Position numbers and translations under genes: made by a program | Shown: one piece after another, positions 1 to 7,176 of the stretch | How the letters are laid out: each line of letters begins with the position of its first letter | Position numbering within the stretch: position 1 is the first letter of the stretch | DNA from: Bacteroidales bacterium | GTDB taxonomy: Bacteria; Bacteroidota; Bacteroidia; Bacteroidales; F082 | Direction: 5' to 3' | Length of the DNA stretch: 10,023 nt | Assembly: GCA_016281295.1 (NCBI GenBank) | Contig: JAEEII010000016.1 | Span: 1 to 10,023 of the forward strand | The notes under the pieces: model-generated | The model's input: the letters and a program-made list of their open reading frames with translations, nothing else | Databases searched by the model: none | Told to the model about the DNA's origin: nothing

Positions 1-2489
1 AGCAGCTGTTTACGGAAAATCAGGTCTTCTTCGGTCGGCACGATGGTTTCACGAGTCCTCCAATGCAAGGGACAATATCCAATGCTGGTCAAGTGCATCG
101 GGTCGTAGAACTTAGCCTTGAGATATTCCTCCAAACTCATGTTGGTAAGCTGTTTCACCAGCTCCGGCACGAAATAGAAGCCCATGTCGCAATACACATA
201 TTTCTTCTCCTTCATAGGGCTCTTCATGATGGAGTCGATAATTCTCTCTTTATAGTCATTGAGGAGATAGAGGTTCTCGGCCACGCGCACCGTATGGCTC
301 TCGTCGATATGATCGATAAAGAATTCCTCCATAGGCCCATTCTCATCGATGATCTGTTGATGGAAGGGGATCCACGACTTCATGCCCGACTGGTGTGTCA
401 GCACGTCGATGATCTTGATGGCACCTTTGTCAGAAGCATTCAGATAAGGGAAATAATCACCCATGGTCTTGTTGAGGTCGAGCAGTCCATCTTCATAGAG
501 TTTCATGATGGCGAGCGTAGAGGCGAAGATCTTGGTCAGCGAAGCGATGTCATAAACATCTTCGGGGACGACTTTGGTGCCGCCACCGTATGTGAAAGTA
601 CCGAAACATTTGTCGTACACCACCTTACCATCTTTCATAGCCAGCACCTGGCATCCAGGATAAGCCTTCATGTCGATACCCAGTTTCACGATGGAATCCA
701 GTTGTCTCTCATACTCAACGCCTAACTTGCCTTTAGGCAACGGGATTTGGTCGATGGAGAGGGAACCTGGTCTCAGCACTGGCGCAGAGGCAGGCATGGG
801 TGTGGGGAAGCTTTCAGGGGTGATACCAGCGCCACAGGCAAACTTCGCGGTAGAGACAGGAAGAATGCCTTGGGCTGTCCTCTTCCCAGTCAGGATCTCG
901 CTGACCGCTTCGACCACGGCGTCATCATCCTGATACCCAACCAGCAAGCCCTTCACGCTGTTGTTGATACGGAATCGGTCGAGGGCATAAGGGCAGGCAT
1001 AGAGGTTCAAAATCACATCATTCTGCGCCACTAACTTGTTGAAGAAATCGACTGTTGCCGCATTGATACCAAAATCTTTGTCAGCGAAGATGTTGGTTTG
1101 CAAGACATTCACCACTACTAAGTCATACCCTTCTAACTCTTTCAACCAAGTCAAAGCATCTTTGGCATTATCTTTCCCAACACAATAACGTTTCACTTTC
1201 AAGCCAGCCTCGGCGAGAGCGTCACCCATGTCTTTCGAGTTCCTTTCCCTACCGATGGTCACCAAAGCAATCTTCTTCTCAGCCTGAAGAGGGATCACAG
1301 CACCTTCGTTACGGAGCATGGTGACTGCTTCTGCGAAAAGCTCCTTGCGTAAATCGTTATAATCCTGTTTTACAAGGTCTTCCGAAAGATTGGCGACAGG
1401 CACCTGTACCTCACCGCTCAAACCAGCACGGTATTTGTACTTTAATATCTTTTTGCAGCTCTCCTCAAGACGAGCCATGATCTCGGTGTCACGCTCTGCC
1501 CCTTCTTTGATTTGCTTGATGGCCTTAGGCACGTCATGCGGCAGAATCAGCACATCGTTACCCGCCAGGAATGCCACGTAGGGAACGCTGTCGGCAGACA
1601 CCGTTTGGGAGACGCCTTTCATATCCAATCCGTCAGTGAAGATCAGGCCTTCAAAACCCATCTCATTTTTCAAAAGATCGGTGACCACCCCTTTCGACAG
1701 CGAAGAGGAGGTGTTCTCCACCTTCTCGATGGCAGGGAAATAGAGATGTCCCACCATGACGCCATTGACACCTCGTTCAATGAGATAACGGAAAGGAGCC
1801 AGCTCGATGTCTTTGACTTCCTCGTACGAACGTGTCACAGTAGGCAGTGTCAGATGGGAGTCCGTGGCGGTGTTTCCATGTCCCGGGAAGTGTTTCATGG
1901 TGGTGATCATTCCTTTGCTCTGCATGCCGAGGGCGTATGCGGCAGCTTTCTCACCCACACGCTGAGGGTTCTCACCAAAGCTGCGCATCCCGATGATAGG
2001 GTTTTTGGCATTGGAGTTGACATCGGCCACTGGCGCAAAGTTGACGTGGACACCCATCCGCTTACATTGTTCTGCCACCTGTTGTCCCATGGCATAAAGC
2101 AGCTCATCATCGGTGACAGCTCCCAGCGTCATCTGGTAAGGATAGGCCACTGTGTTCCTCACACGCATGGCCAGTCCCCATTCCGCGTCAATGCTGACCA
2201 TCAACGGAGTCTGAGCCATCGCCTGCCACTCGTTGGTCTTCTCCACCTGCGGCAAGGCATCCGCCCTGAAGAAGCACACGCCACCGATATTGTATTTCTT
2301 GATATACTTCCCCACTTCCTCATAAAAAGGCTTGTCAGGCTGGTTAGCCCTCATGCAGATGAGCTGCCCAACCCGTTGCTCCAAGGTAAGGCTGTTATAC
2401 ACCGAGTCAACCCAACGCGACTCCTTGTCTTGCGCAAAAAGCGACCCTGTCACCAACAGCATCGCAATAATCATATCAATTCTTCTCAT
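1..2489 (-). CDS. Exported NagZ-like GH3 beta-N-acetylglucosaminidase fused to a class C beta-lactamase-fold serine hydrolase (C-terminus cut by window edge)
   Basis: The reading frame is open from the ATG at 2489 to the left edge: 829 codons with no stop. Residues 1-19 form a signal peptide (MRR, hydrophobic core, cleavage near LFA|Q), so the protein is exported. Residues about 25-370 are a GH3 barrel. They carry IDAEWG (D101), the NagZ signature KHFPGHG with D210-S211-H212 (H200, H204; the downstream His is the usual general acid/base) and the likely nucleophile D286 in FTDGLDM. A GH3 C-terminal-like domain spans roughly 390-560. From about 615 a beta-lactamase/transpeptidase fold begins, with SLTK (S650, K653) and YCD (Y766-D768) as SxxK and YxN-type motifs. 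From family knowledge, the first half removes GlcNAc from muropeptides. The second half resembles esterases, peptidases and AmiE-type amidases, and its substrate is inferred. The ATG at 2474 would lose the positively charged signal-peptide start. No clear promoter is visible, and the spacer before it is repeat-rich. Confidence 0.93.
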   Translation of the reverse strand, partial: MRRIDMIIAMLLVTGSLFAQDKESRWVDSVYNSLTLEQRVGQLICMRANQPDKPFYEEVGKYIKKYNIGGVCFFRADALPQVEKTNEWQAMAQTPLMVSIDAEWGLAMRVRNTVAYPYQMTLGAVTDDELLYAMGQQVAEQCKRMGVHVNFAPVADVNSNAKNPIIGMRSFGENPQRVGEKAAAYALGMQSKGMITTMKHFPGHGNTATDSHLTLPTVTRSYEEVKDIELAPFRYLIERGVNGVMVGHLYFPAIEKVENTSSSLSKGVVTDLLKNEMGFEGLIFTDGLDMKGVSQTVSADSVPYVAFLAGNDVLILPHDVPKAIKQIKEGAERDTEIMARLEESCKKILKYKYRAGLSGEVQVPVANLSEDLVKQDYNDLRKELFAEAVTMLRNEGAVIPLQAEKKIALVTIGRERNSKDMGDALAEAGLKVKRYCVGKDNAKDALTWLKELEGYDLVVVNVLQTNIFADKDFGINAATVDFFNKLVAQNDVILNLYACPYALDRFRINNSVKGLLVGYQDDDAVVEAVSEILTGKRTAQGILPVSTAKFACGAGITPESFPTPMPASAPVLRPGSLSIDQIPLPKGKLGVEYERQLDSIVKLGIDMKAYPGCQVLAMKDGKVVYDKCFGTFTYGGGTKVVPEDVYDIASLTKIFASTLAIMKLYEDGLLDLNKTMGDYFPYLNASDKGAIKIIDVLTHQSGMKSWIPFHQQIIDENGPMEEFFIDHIDESHTVRVAENLYLLNDYKERIIDSIMKSPMKEKKYVYCDMGFYFVPELVKQLTNMSLEEYLKAKFYDPMHLTSIGYCPLHWRTRETIVPTEEDLIFRKQL

Positions 2490-2504
2490 TCTATATCAAT
2501 ATTT

Positions 2505-2525
2505 AATTCTCAATTCTCAATTCTT
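2505..2525. repeat. Three tandem heptamers AATTCTC
   Basis: Copies lie at 2505-2511 and 2512-2518 (AATTCTC) and at 2519-2525 (AATTCTT). They sit 16-36 bp before the ATG of the GH3 fusion gene, so on the coding strand they form a GAGAATT array in its 5' leader region. The period is seven, the same as in the other arrays in this window, but the sequence differs. They may be neutral slippage products or may affect leader structure. Function is unknown. Confidence 0.7.
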
Positions 2526-2570
2526 ACAGGCCTCACCTCCCGGTACCCTTTAGACCTCACCCCCCGACCC

Positions 2571-2589
2571 CCTCTCCAATGTGGAGAGG
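2571..2589. repeat. GC-rich hairpin CCTCTCCA-ATG-TGGAGAGG in a repeat-like spacer
   Basis: A perfect 8-bp stem (2571-2578 with 2582-2589) closes a 3-nt loop. Next to it is a C-rich run (2555-2570) containing CCTCACC, which also occurs at 2531-2537. The C-rich flank plus CCTCTCC/GGAGAGG palindrome resembles dispersed intergenic repeats often seen in Bacteroidetes genomes; that comparison is from memory. On the minus-strand transcript the hairpin is followed by G-rich sequence and not by a U-run, so it is not a standard intrinsic terminator. It fills the 124-bp gap between the thioredoxin-like gene and the GH3 fusion gene. Confidence 0.55.
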
Positions 2590-2613
2590 TGGAGCGTGCT
2601 ACCCTGGCTTTTT

Positions 2614-3834
2614 CTACCGAGATTTAACCCCTAACGGGGTACCTTTTACCTCTAACCCAGCTCTCATCTCCCCCCAGTCATACGGTTTGGCAACAATGGT
2701 TTTGTCACCATCCAGCACAAAGGCTGTTGGGGTTGACATCACATGATAATCCAGGAAGGTCCTTCCCTCCCATCGAGCCGCATCGTAACAATGCACACCT
2801 TTAAGCTTTAACTTTTTCAACTCACGACGCACTTCCTTTTCACTATCAGCAATGGCAAAAGTGACCAACTCATACTCGTTTTCAAGATCCAGGTTTTTAC
2901 GGATATTGGTCAAGAAGTCGTGACAATACTCGCAATCCACCGCCCAGAAAAACACAATGACATGCGGTGCCGACGACTCATAAAGATGATAGGACTTGCC
3001 ATCGATACTGACCACCTGAAAATCGGGGGCCTTCACCCCCACTCTCACCTTCTGATAAGGCTCCGTGAGACGTTCTAAGCGCATCCCTTCTTCCTCTGTG
3101 ATCTCCCCTTCTCCAATCTGCGGGAAGTTCAACAGATGGTCCGTCACCTCCGAAAGCCCCAAAGCAGTGAAGCCTTTCAGTAGATATTGCAACACAAACT
3201 CATAGCTCTCCATGTTAACCTTGGCCATCTTCAGCAACTGGTCGGTAGCCGGAACGAACGCTGCATCAGATTGTTCAAGAAAATACACTATCTTGGTTGT
3301 CAACACATTAGTCGGAATAAGGCTAGCATCGGCAAAGTCCGACTCATGCAACGCCGAATCACGATCCACCAGAATCAACGCCGTGGCATAGTCACGAACA
3401 CCTTCCATCAAGCTGTCGGTCAGTCGCCAAAAAGTTTCAGGATCCTTGCGCCCGTATTGGTGTTTTTCACGAAGGGCGAGATAAGCCCTCCATCGGGTGT
3501 TCTCTGGACAATCGACAAAACGGATATCAAGTGTGTCATCGAGGCCATCCACAAAACACTCCAGTGGATTCCCGACGGAAAGGAATTCCATACTAAATTG
3601 TCCACTATCAAGAACATACATACCCAAAGGAAGAATCGAGTCATAACGAAACAGACCTGTCTCGTCACCTCTTATGGAATCCACAAAAACGAGGTCGAGG
3701 CCCGTATAGGCTGACAACCGCATCGTCGTTTCAGCCTGTTGTGGGAAATGGACGGATAACCCTGGTTGGGCGTTCAACTCTTTTGGCAGCCCTACCAGTG
3801 TCAGAAGCCAAATCACCACACTGATCACTCTCAT
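2614..3834 (-). CDS. Exported thioredoxin-fold thiol-disulfide oxidoreductase (TlpA/AhpC-TSA type) with DUF5106-like region
   Basis: This 406-residue protein has a signal peptide (MRVISVVIWLL..., cleavage near LNA|Q at residue 22) without a lipobox, so it is likely periplasmic. Residues about 25-110 look like a beta-rich N-terminal domain, and about 120-255 are helical and resemble DUF5106. From about 270 a thioredoxin domain begins with VKAPDFQV. It contains the redox motif C301-E-Y-C304 after a hydrophobic strand (VIVFFWAVD) and the cis-proline loop STPT (P369). Members of this family reduce or exchange disulfides in exported proteins; the partner is unknown. I chose the ATG at 3834 over an in-frame TTG at 3846 because the TTG overlaps the upstream stop and adds only MIHR. 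The gap to the upstream lipoprotein gene is 8 nt, so the two are probably cotranscribed. The last 12-14 residues (GLEVKGTPLGVKSR) come from a repeat array and are probably not part of the fold. Confidence 0.9.
   Translation of the reverse strand: MRVISVVIWLLTLVGLPKELNAQPGLSVHFPQQAETTMRLSAYTGLDLVFVDSIRGDETGLFRYDSILPLGMYVLDSGQFSMEFLSVGNPLECFVDGLDDTLDIRFVDCPENTRWRAYLALREKHQYGRKDPETFWRLTDSLMEGVRDYATALILVDRDSALHESDFADASLIPTNVLTTKIVYFLEQSDAAFVPATDQLLKMAKVNMESYEFVLQYLLKGFTALGLSEVTDHLLNFPQIGEGEITEEEGMRLERLTEPYQKVRVGVKAPDFQVVSIDGKSYHLYESSAPHVIVFFWAVDCEYCHDFLTNIRKNLDLENEYELVTFAIADSEKEVRRELKKLKLKGVHCYDAARWEGRTFLDYHVMSTPTAFVLDGDKTIVAKPYDWGEMRAGLEVKGTPLGVKSR
2624..2658 (-). repeat. Degenerate heptamer array inside the 3' end of the thioredoxin-like gene
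   Basis: Read on the minus strand, the sequence divides into five 7-mers: GGGTTAG, AGGTAAA, AGGTACC, CCGTTAG, GGGTTAA. They are related to the AGGTTAG unit of the cleaner array at 8165-8199. The array is translated as residues about 393-404 of the upstream-encoded protein. The GGTACC-containing stretch also has an imperfect copy outside the gene at 2542-2563. The short palindrome ACCCC-TAAC-GGGGT falls within it. Confidence 0.5.
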
Positions 3835-3842
3835 CCTATGTA

Positions 3843-6395
3843 TCAATGAATTACGTAGTTAAACAAGGCGTTACCCACCCCTGTCACCAAGTTGATTTCC
3901 GCGTCGTTGTTCAAACTACCCACGGCGAAAGGGGTCTCTCCCACCAAACCCGAGTTCACAATCATCTTGCCTCTGCGGTCAATCAGATAGATCTCGCGGG
4001 CTTTTTCTGAAACGATGCCGAAGAGCCGTTTATTACGAGTGATGTTGAAAAAGACAGGTTTGGTATGGATGTCCATATCGAAATGATAGGCAAACAATTC
4101 TTTTTTGAAGCGGTCGAACACATGCAGGTCCTGGTGGTCGAGAAAGATGAAGTCGGGGTCTTTGTCACCGTCGAAATCCTCATAGAGGAAGAAGTGCTGG
4201 TTCGAGTAAGTTCCGAAATCGGTTCGGTTCAAGGTACCGTCGTCGGCCACATACAGCAGCTTACCTTCTTTGTCGGAGGTCAGGAAGAGTCCTTTTCTGC
4301 GGTTGGTGGCGTTGGCATAGATATCCGCTTGGGGAGATTTCTGCATGTCGGATGCCAGGGGGATGCGTATCCTGCCTTGACGGTCGAGGATGCGCACGCC
4401 ACCGCTCACGTCGTTCACGATGAGATAGTCCTTGTCGGCAGCCACGATATGTTGGATGGGTTGTGTCACCTGATCCTCGGCGCGATGATGATTCCAGCCT
4501 TCCACCTCAACACCCTGAACTGTAAAGTTATAGACCAGCCTGTCGGTGCCACAGAGCAGCAAACGGTAGTCTTTGTTGTTGTTGTAGTCAAAGACGGAAA
4601 GGCCATTGGAGGCTTCAAAGGGCAGCTGGATTGGATAGCCTGGCATGTCATGACCCTCACGGTCGATGAGCTGCAGGGTATGTGCGGTGTTAAAGAGATA
4701 CTGCGACTGTCCGTTACCGAGCGCATCCACGGCAAAGACCTCGCTTTGCGGCGCTTCATCAAGCGGACGTTTCCAGAGGATCTCACCCTTGTTGTTGATA
4801 AGATACATCGTGTGTTGCACATCGAAGGCAACCACACAACGGCGGTCGCTGGTCGGATCCGTCACAATGGAAGGCTTGCCTTTGAGTGGAGCGTCGAGGT
4901 TGACTTTCCAGCCGACGCTGCTCTCATCATTCGCCATGGTGCCATGAAAGAGACAACAATTGGTATATACCATGTCCTTTGAGGATGCCAGTTGTATCGA
5001 AACCGCCTGAAAATCGTCCAGAAGCTTAGGATGTTGCTCAAGATAGTGTCTCAGCGAACCCCTCATCATGTCTTTCACATAATGTTGGTTTCCAGAGCCT
5101 GAGACAAACAAAGTGACATTGCACGACTCGAGCATCCGCTGCTGGAACGACTTAAAGTTCTCGTTCAGGTCCAGGGTGCGTCCTGAGCGGTAGCAGGCGA
5201 TGATTTCCTGCAAGCCACTCACGGATGGAGTAATCACCAGGTATTGGTCAACAATGGCGTAGCAGCATCGTTTCATGGAAGAGAAAGATGGGCCAAACAC
5301 CACAGGGACAAAGTCTTTCTCACCAAGGTCGCTGATCACATATCCCTGGCAGTTTTGGTTTGAAGCCACGCCCATCTTGGAGGCCAGTCTGTCCATGAAC
5401 TTAATCACGGCGGCTGGGTCGTTCATTCGTCCCACGAAGGCCTGGGCATGTTGTTCGCCGATGATATTGAACGAGACCTCAGAGAGGTAGTTCAGCAGCT
5501 GCGTCTCCACATCGATGCCATAGCGTTTGTTCAGAGCTCGCACCGCAACGGGGTCGCAGGAGGCCTGCCAATAGGAGGCGTAGTCCGACATGCCATAATG
5601 GAGCATCAATTGGGTATGATACGGCAAGATGTTCACGACGGAGTTTTTCACTGGCAGCTGATATTTCAAGGGTCGCAAAGACGAGGTGGAGTCCGAGGCG
5701 ATGCAGTAGCCGTTCATCACCAGTTCTTCGTTGCCGGGCAAGACATCCAAGGCCATCCACCCCCGTTCGTCATGGTCATAGACGTGAGCCTTGACGTGTT
5801 GTCCGAGGGTCTTCTGAACACGAGACAGATGCTCTGAGGAGTTGATTTTGACAGGATCATCCAGCTGGTCGTAAACCTTTTCCACCACCCTTAAGTCTTT
5901 GGTTAAGCCGAGGAAACCGTCTTCCGCAAAGACATACAGGGAGTCCAGCTCACGCAGATAGAAGCACTCTGTCTTTCCTTTCTTTCGATAGTCACAGACG
6001 ATGCCGTGAGCCTTAAAAAAACGTCTCAGCTCAGATGCTGAGAGCTCGTCGGAGAGTTTGGCAAGCAGCAGCCCACGGCAAACCTCTTCCACTGGAACCG
6101 ATGCCAACACCATGCGGGAGTCAAGGATTCGTGTCCTCAGCCCAGGTTCGGTTTTCAGCAAGCTGTCGGCACGGGCGGCGAAGCTGGCAATCCATGCGAC
6201 ATCAGCATCCATTCTCAAGAAAGGCTCTACATAAGTCTTTCCTTTCAAGTCTCCGAGAAACACCTCAGGATACGCTGTTTCCACAAACAACTCTGTATCT
6301 TTCGGAATCGCGTCAAACACTGACGGCTCCCGGGTGGAGCAGGAGAACAACGTTGAGCAAACCAACAACAATATCAGAACCAATCGTTTATGCAT
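3843..6395 (-). CDS. Large lipoprotein: DUF3352-like N-terminal part plus C-terminal beta-propeller-like repeats
   Basis: The protein has 850 residues. MHKR, a hydrophobic core and the lipobox LFSC (lipidated C19) give a lipoprotein signal peptide, with STRE after the cysteine. Residues about 25-480 resemble the DUF3352-type proteins of Bacteroidetes, whose role is unknown. From about 495 (WKVNLDAPLKGKPSIV) the sequence changes to short beta-strand repeats such as MYLINNKGEILWKRPL, LQLIDREGHDMPGYPIQL and VRILDRQGRIRIPL, typical of PQQ/FG-GAP-like propellers. EDFDGDKDPDFIFLD near 737-751 looks like a calcium-binding FG-GAP/VCBS loop. I chose the ATG at 6395; an in-frame TTG at 6413 lies upstream of and inside the promoter. 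The thioredoxin-like gene follows after 8 nt, which suggests the pair acts in the same compartment. No enzymatic motif is visible, and a binding or scaffold role is only inference. Confidence 0.85.
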   Translation of the reverse strand: MHKRLVLILLLVCSTLFSCSTREPSVFDAIPKDTELFVETAYPEVFLGDLKGKTYVEPFLRMDADVAWIASFAARADSLLKTEPGLRTRILDSRMVLASVPVEEVCRGLLLAKLSDELSASELRRFFKAHGIVCDYRKKGKTECFYLRELDSLYVFAEDGFLGLTKDLRVVEKVYDQLDDPVKINSSEHLSRVQKTLGQHVKAHVYDHDERGWMALDVLPGNEELVMNGYCIASDSTSSLRPLKYQLPVKNSVVNILPYHTQLMLHYGMSDYASYWQASCDPVAVRALNKRYGIDVETQLLNYLSEVSFNIIGEQHAQAFVGRMNDPAAVIKFMDRLASKMGVASNQNCQGYVISDLGEKDFVPVVFGPSFSSMKRCCYAIVDQYLVITPSVSGLQEIIACYRSGRTLDLNENFKSFQQRMLESCNVTLFVSGSGNQHYVKDMMRGSLRHYLEQHPKLLDDFQAVSIQLASSKDMVYTNCCLFHGTMANDESSVGWKVNLDAPLKGKPSIVTDPTSDRRCVVAFDVQHTMYLINNKGEILWKRPLDEAPQSEVFAVDALGNGQSQYLFNTAHTLQLIDREGHDMPGYPIQLPFEASNGLSVFDYNNNKDYRLLLCGTDRLVYNFTVQGVEVEGWNHHRAEDQVTQPIQHIVAADKDYLIVNDVSGGVRILDRQGRIRIPLASDMQKSPQADIYANATNRRKGLFLTSDKEGKLLYVADDGTLNRTDFGTYSNQHFFLYEDFDGDKDPDFIFLDHQDLHVFDRFKKELFAYHFDMDIHTKPVFFNITRNKRLFGIVSEKAREIYLIDRRGKMIVNSGLVGETPFAVGSLNNDAEINLVTGVGNALFNYVIH

Positions 6396-6399
6396 ACTG

Positions 6400-6431
6400 C
6401 AAAAGTACAACAAAAAACAGGTTTAAACAAC
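6400..6431 (-). promoter_or_regulatory. Bacteroidetes-type promoter for the lipoprotein gene
   Basis: On the minus strand, TACTTTTG (6407-6400) matches the Bacteroidetes -7 consensus TAnnTTTG. Twenty bases upstream lies GTTG (6431-6428), close to the -33 TTTG element, and this spacing is usual for sigma-ABfr promoters. Only CAGT separates the -7 box from the ATG at 6395. If transcription starts a few bases past the box, the mRNA would have almost no leader. This is the only clear promoter I find in the window, and it would serve the lipoprotein and thioredoxin-like genes. Confidence 0.65.
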
Positions 6432-6460
6432 GGCGAATTATCAACAATTTAGCCCTATCA

Positions 6461-6517
6461 GCTGAACGGCAAAAAGAAAGGTCAGCGAATGCTACGGGGA
6501 AAAAAAGGTCGGCGAAT
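6461..6517. repeat. Imperfect tandem duplication of a ~28-bp unit
   Basis: Unit 1 is 6461-6490 and unit 2 is 6491-6517. Both begin with GCT..ACGG, continue through an A-rich run and end in AAAGGTC(A/G)GCGAAT. The 14-bp ends (6477-6490 and 6504-6517) differ at one base. Unit 2 runs directly into the 9-bp GCGAATTAA repeats. No gene is visible here. It lies between rnhB and the lipoprotein promoter. Confidence 0.65.
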
Positions 6518-6538
6518 TAAGCGAATTAAGCGAATTGA
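6512..6538. repeat. Three tandem 9-mers GCGAATTAA
   Basis: Copies lie at 6512-6520 and 6521-6529 (identical) and at 6530-6538 (GCGAATTGA). More GCGAAT copies occur nearby at 6433 and 6485, and an inverted AATTCGC at 6565. With the inverted arm at 6565-6577, either pair of adjacent copies can form a 13-bp stem. Confidence 0.75.
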
Positions 6539-6577
6539 TTCTCTTGATGAGACGACATCAAAAAAATTCGCTTAATT
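6515..6577 (-). terminator. Nested inverted repeat after rnhB, possible transcription terminator
   Basis: AATTAAGCGAATT (two overlapping choices, 6515-6527 or 6524-6536) pairs perfectly with AATTCGCTTAATT at 6565-6577. Within the loop, TTGATG (6544-6549) pairs with CATCAA (6556-6561). On the minus-strand transcript the structure begins 3 nt after the rnhB stop. A run of seven T (complement of 6500-6506) follows some distance after the stem, past extra repeat copies. It is therefore not a textbook terminator, but its place between two convergently spaced transcription units fits one. It could equally be only a repeat element. Confidence 0.4.
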
Positions 6578-6580
6578 TAT

Positions 6581-7174
6581 TTAAAACAATTTCATTTGTA
6601 TCGCCATGTTAAACGACTTGCGATGCAGCTCCGTGATGCCATAATCGGCGATGGCTTGTTTATGCTCTGGTGTGGGATAGCCTTTGTTTTTCTTCCAATG
6701 ATACTGGGGGTAACGCAGGTCATACTCTTCCATTAGCCGATCACGAGTGGTCTTGGCCAGGATGGAAGCCGCCGCGATGGCCTGATATTTGGCGTCACCT
6801 CCCACCACACAGACATGATCCAAGTCTTGGTATTTTTTAAAACGGTTGCCGTCGATGAGCAGGAACTCAGGCCTCACCCTCAACTGGTCGAGGGCACGGT
6901 GCATAGCCAAAAAAGAGGCATTCAAGATGTTAATCTCATCGATTTCCGCCGCCGTCACGACACCCACTCCATACGCCAAAGCCTCGTTGATAATCAGCTC
7001 ACGCAACTGAACCCGTTTCTTTTCTGTCAATTTCTTGGAATCATCTAGCTCAGGATAGTCCGACCCAGGCTTCAGAATCACCGCACCCGCCACCACGGGT
7101 CCTGCCAAACAGCCTCGACCTGCCTCGTCACAGCCCGCTTCCACGAAATCAGAATAATGAGTTAGCAAATTCAT
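6581..7174 (-). CDS. rnhB: Ribonuclease HII
   Basis: RNase HII is a cytoplasmic endonuclease that nicks RNA-DNA hybrids 5' of ribonucleotides, starting removal of misincorporated ribonucleotides and primers. The 197-residue length matches the family (E. coli has 198). The DEAGRG motif (D16, E17), DSKKL (45-49), LLIDGNR (D108) and VVGGD (D127) supply the four metal-binding acids, equivalent to E. coli D16, E17, D108 and D126. AAASILAKTTRD and GYPTPEH are also family signatures. I chose the ATG at 7174 because MNLLTHYSDFVEAGCDEAG gives the normal family N-terminus; an in-frame TTG at 7249 lies deep in the upstream gene. The start is 2 nt after the stop of the membrane-protein gene (TGATTATG), so translation is probably coupled. 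Full length and intact. Confidence 0.97.
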   Translation of the reverse strand: MNLLTHYSDFVEAGCDEAGRGCLAGPVVAGAVILKPGSDYPELDDSKKLTEKKRVQLRELIINEALAYGVGVVTAAEIDEINILNASFLAMHRALDQLRVRPEFLLIDGNRFKKYQDLDHVCVVGGDAKYQAIAAASILAKTTRDRLMEEYDLRYPQYHWKKNKGYPTPEHKQAIADYGITELHRKSFNMAIQMKLF

Positions 7175-7176
7175 AA

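Noticed and set aside
63..725. Plus-strand open frame (220 codons) near the left edge
   Set aside because: It is antisense to the serine-hydrolase domain with intact SLTK and YCD motifs.
1..2489. True antibiotic-resistance beta-lactamase at the C-terminus
   Set aside because: The fold is shared with many esterases and amidases. The fusion to a NagZ-like domain and the YCD rather than YAN-type motif argue for a cell-wall or esterase role.
2571..2589. Hairpin as an intrinsic terminator for the thioredoxin-like gene
   Set aside because: No T-run follows on the minus strand; the next bases are G-rich. I listed it as a repeat instead.
1512..2627. Long plus-strand open frame (371 codons)
   Set aside because: It lies opposite the GH3 domain, whose minus-strand frame has conserved motifs. 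The plus-strand protein shows no recognisable domain and is rich in His/Arg/Ser as expected of an antisense shadow.
4065..4982. Plus-strand open frame (305 codons) opposite the lipoprotein gene
   Set aside because: The minus-strand frame has a lipobox, propeller repeats and a metal-loop motif. The plus-strand protein looks like a reverse image of these and has no motif.
6433..6577. CRISPR-like array from repeated GCGAAT motifs
   Set aside because: The units are too short, directly adjacent or unevenly spaced, without unique spacers, and no cas gene is present.
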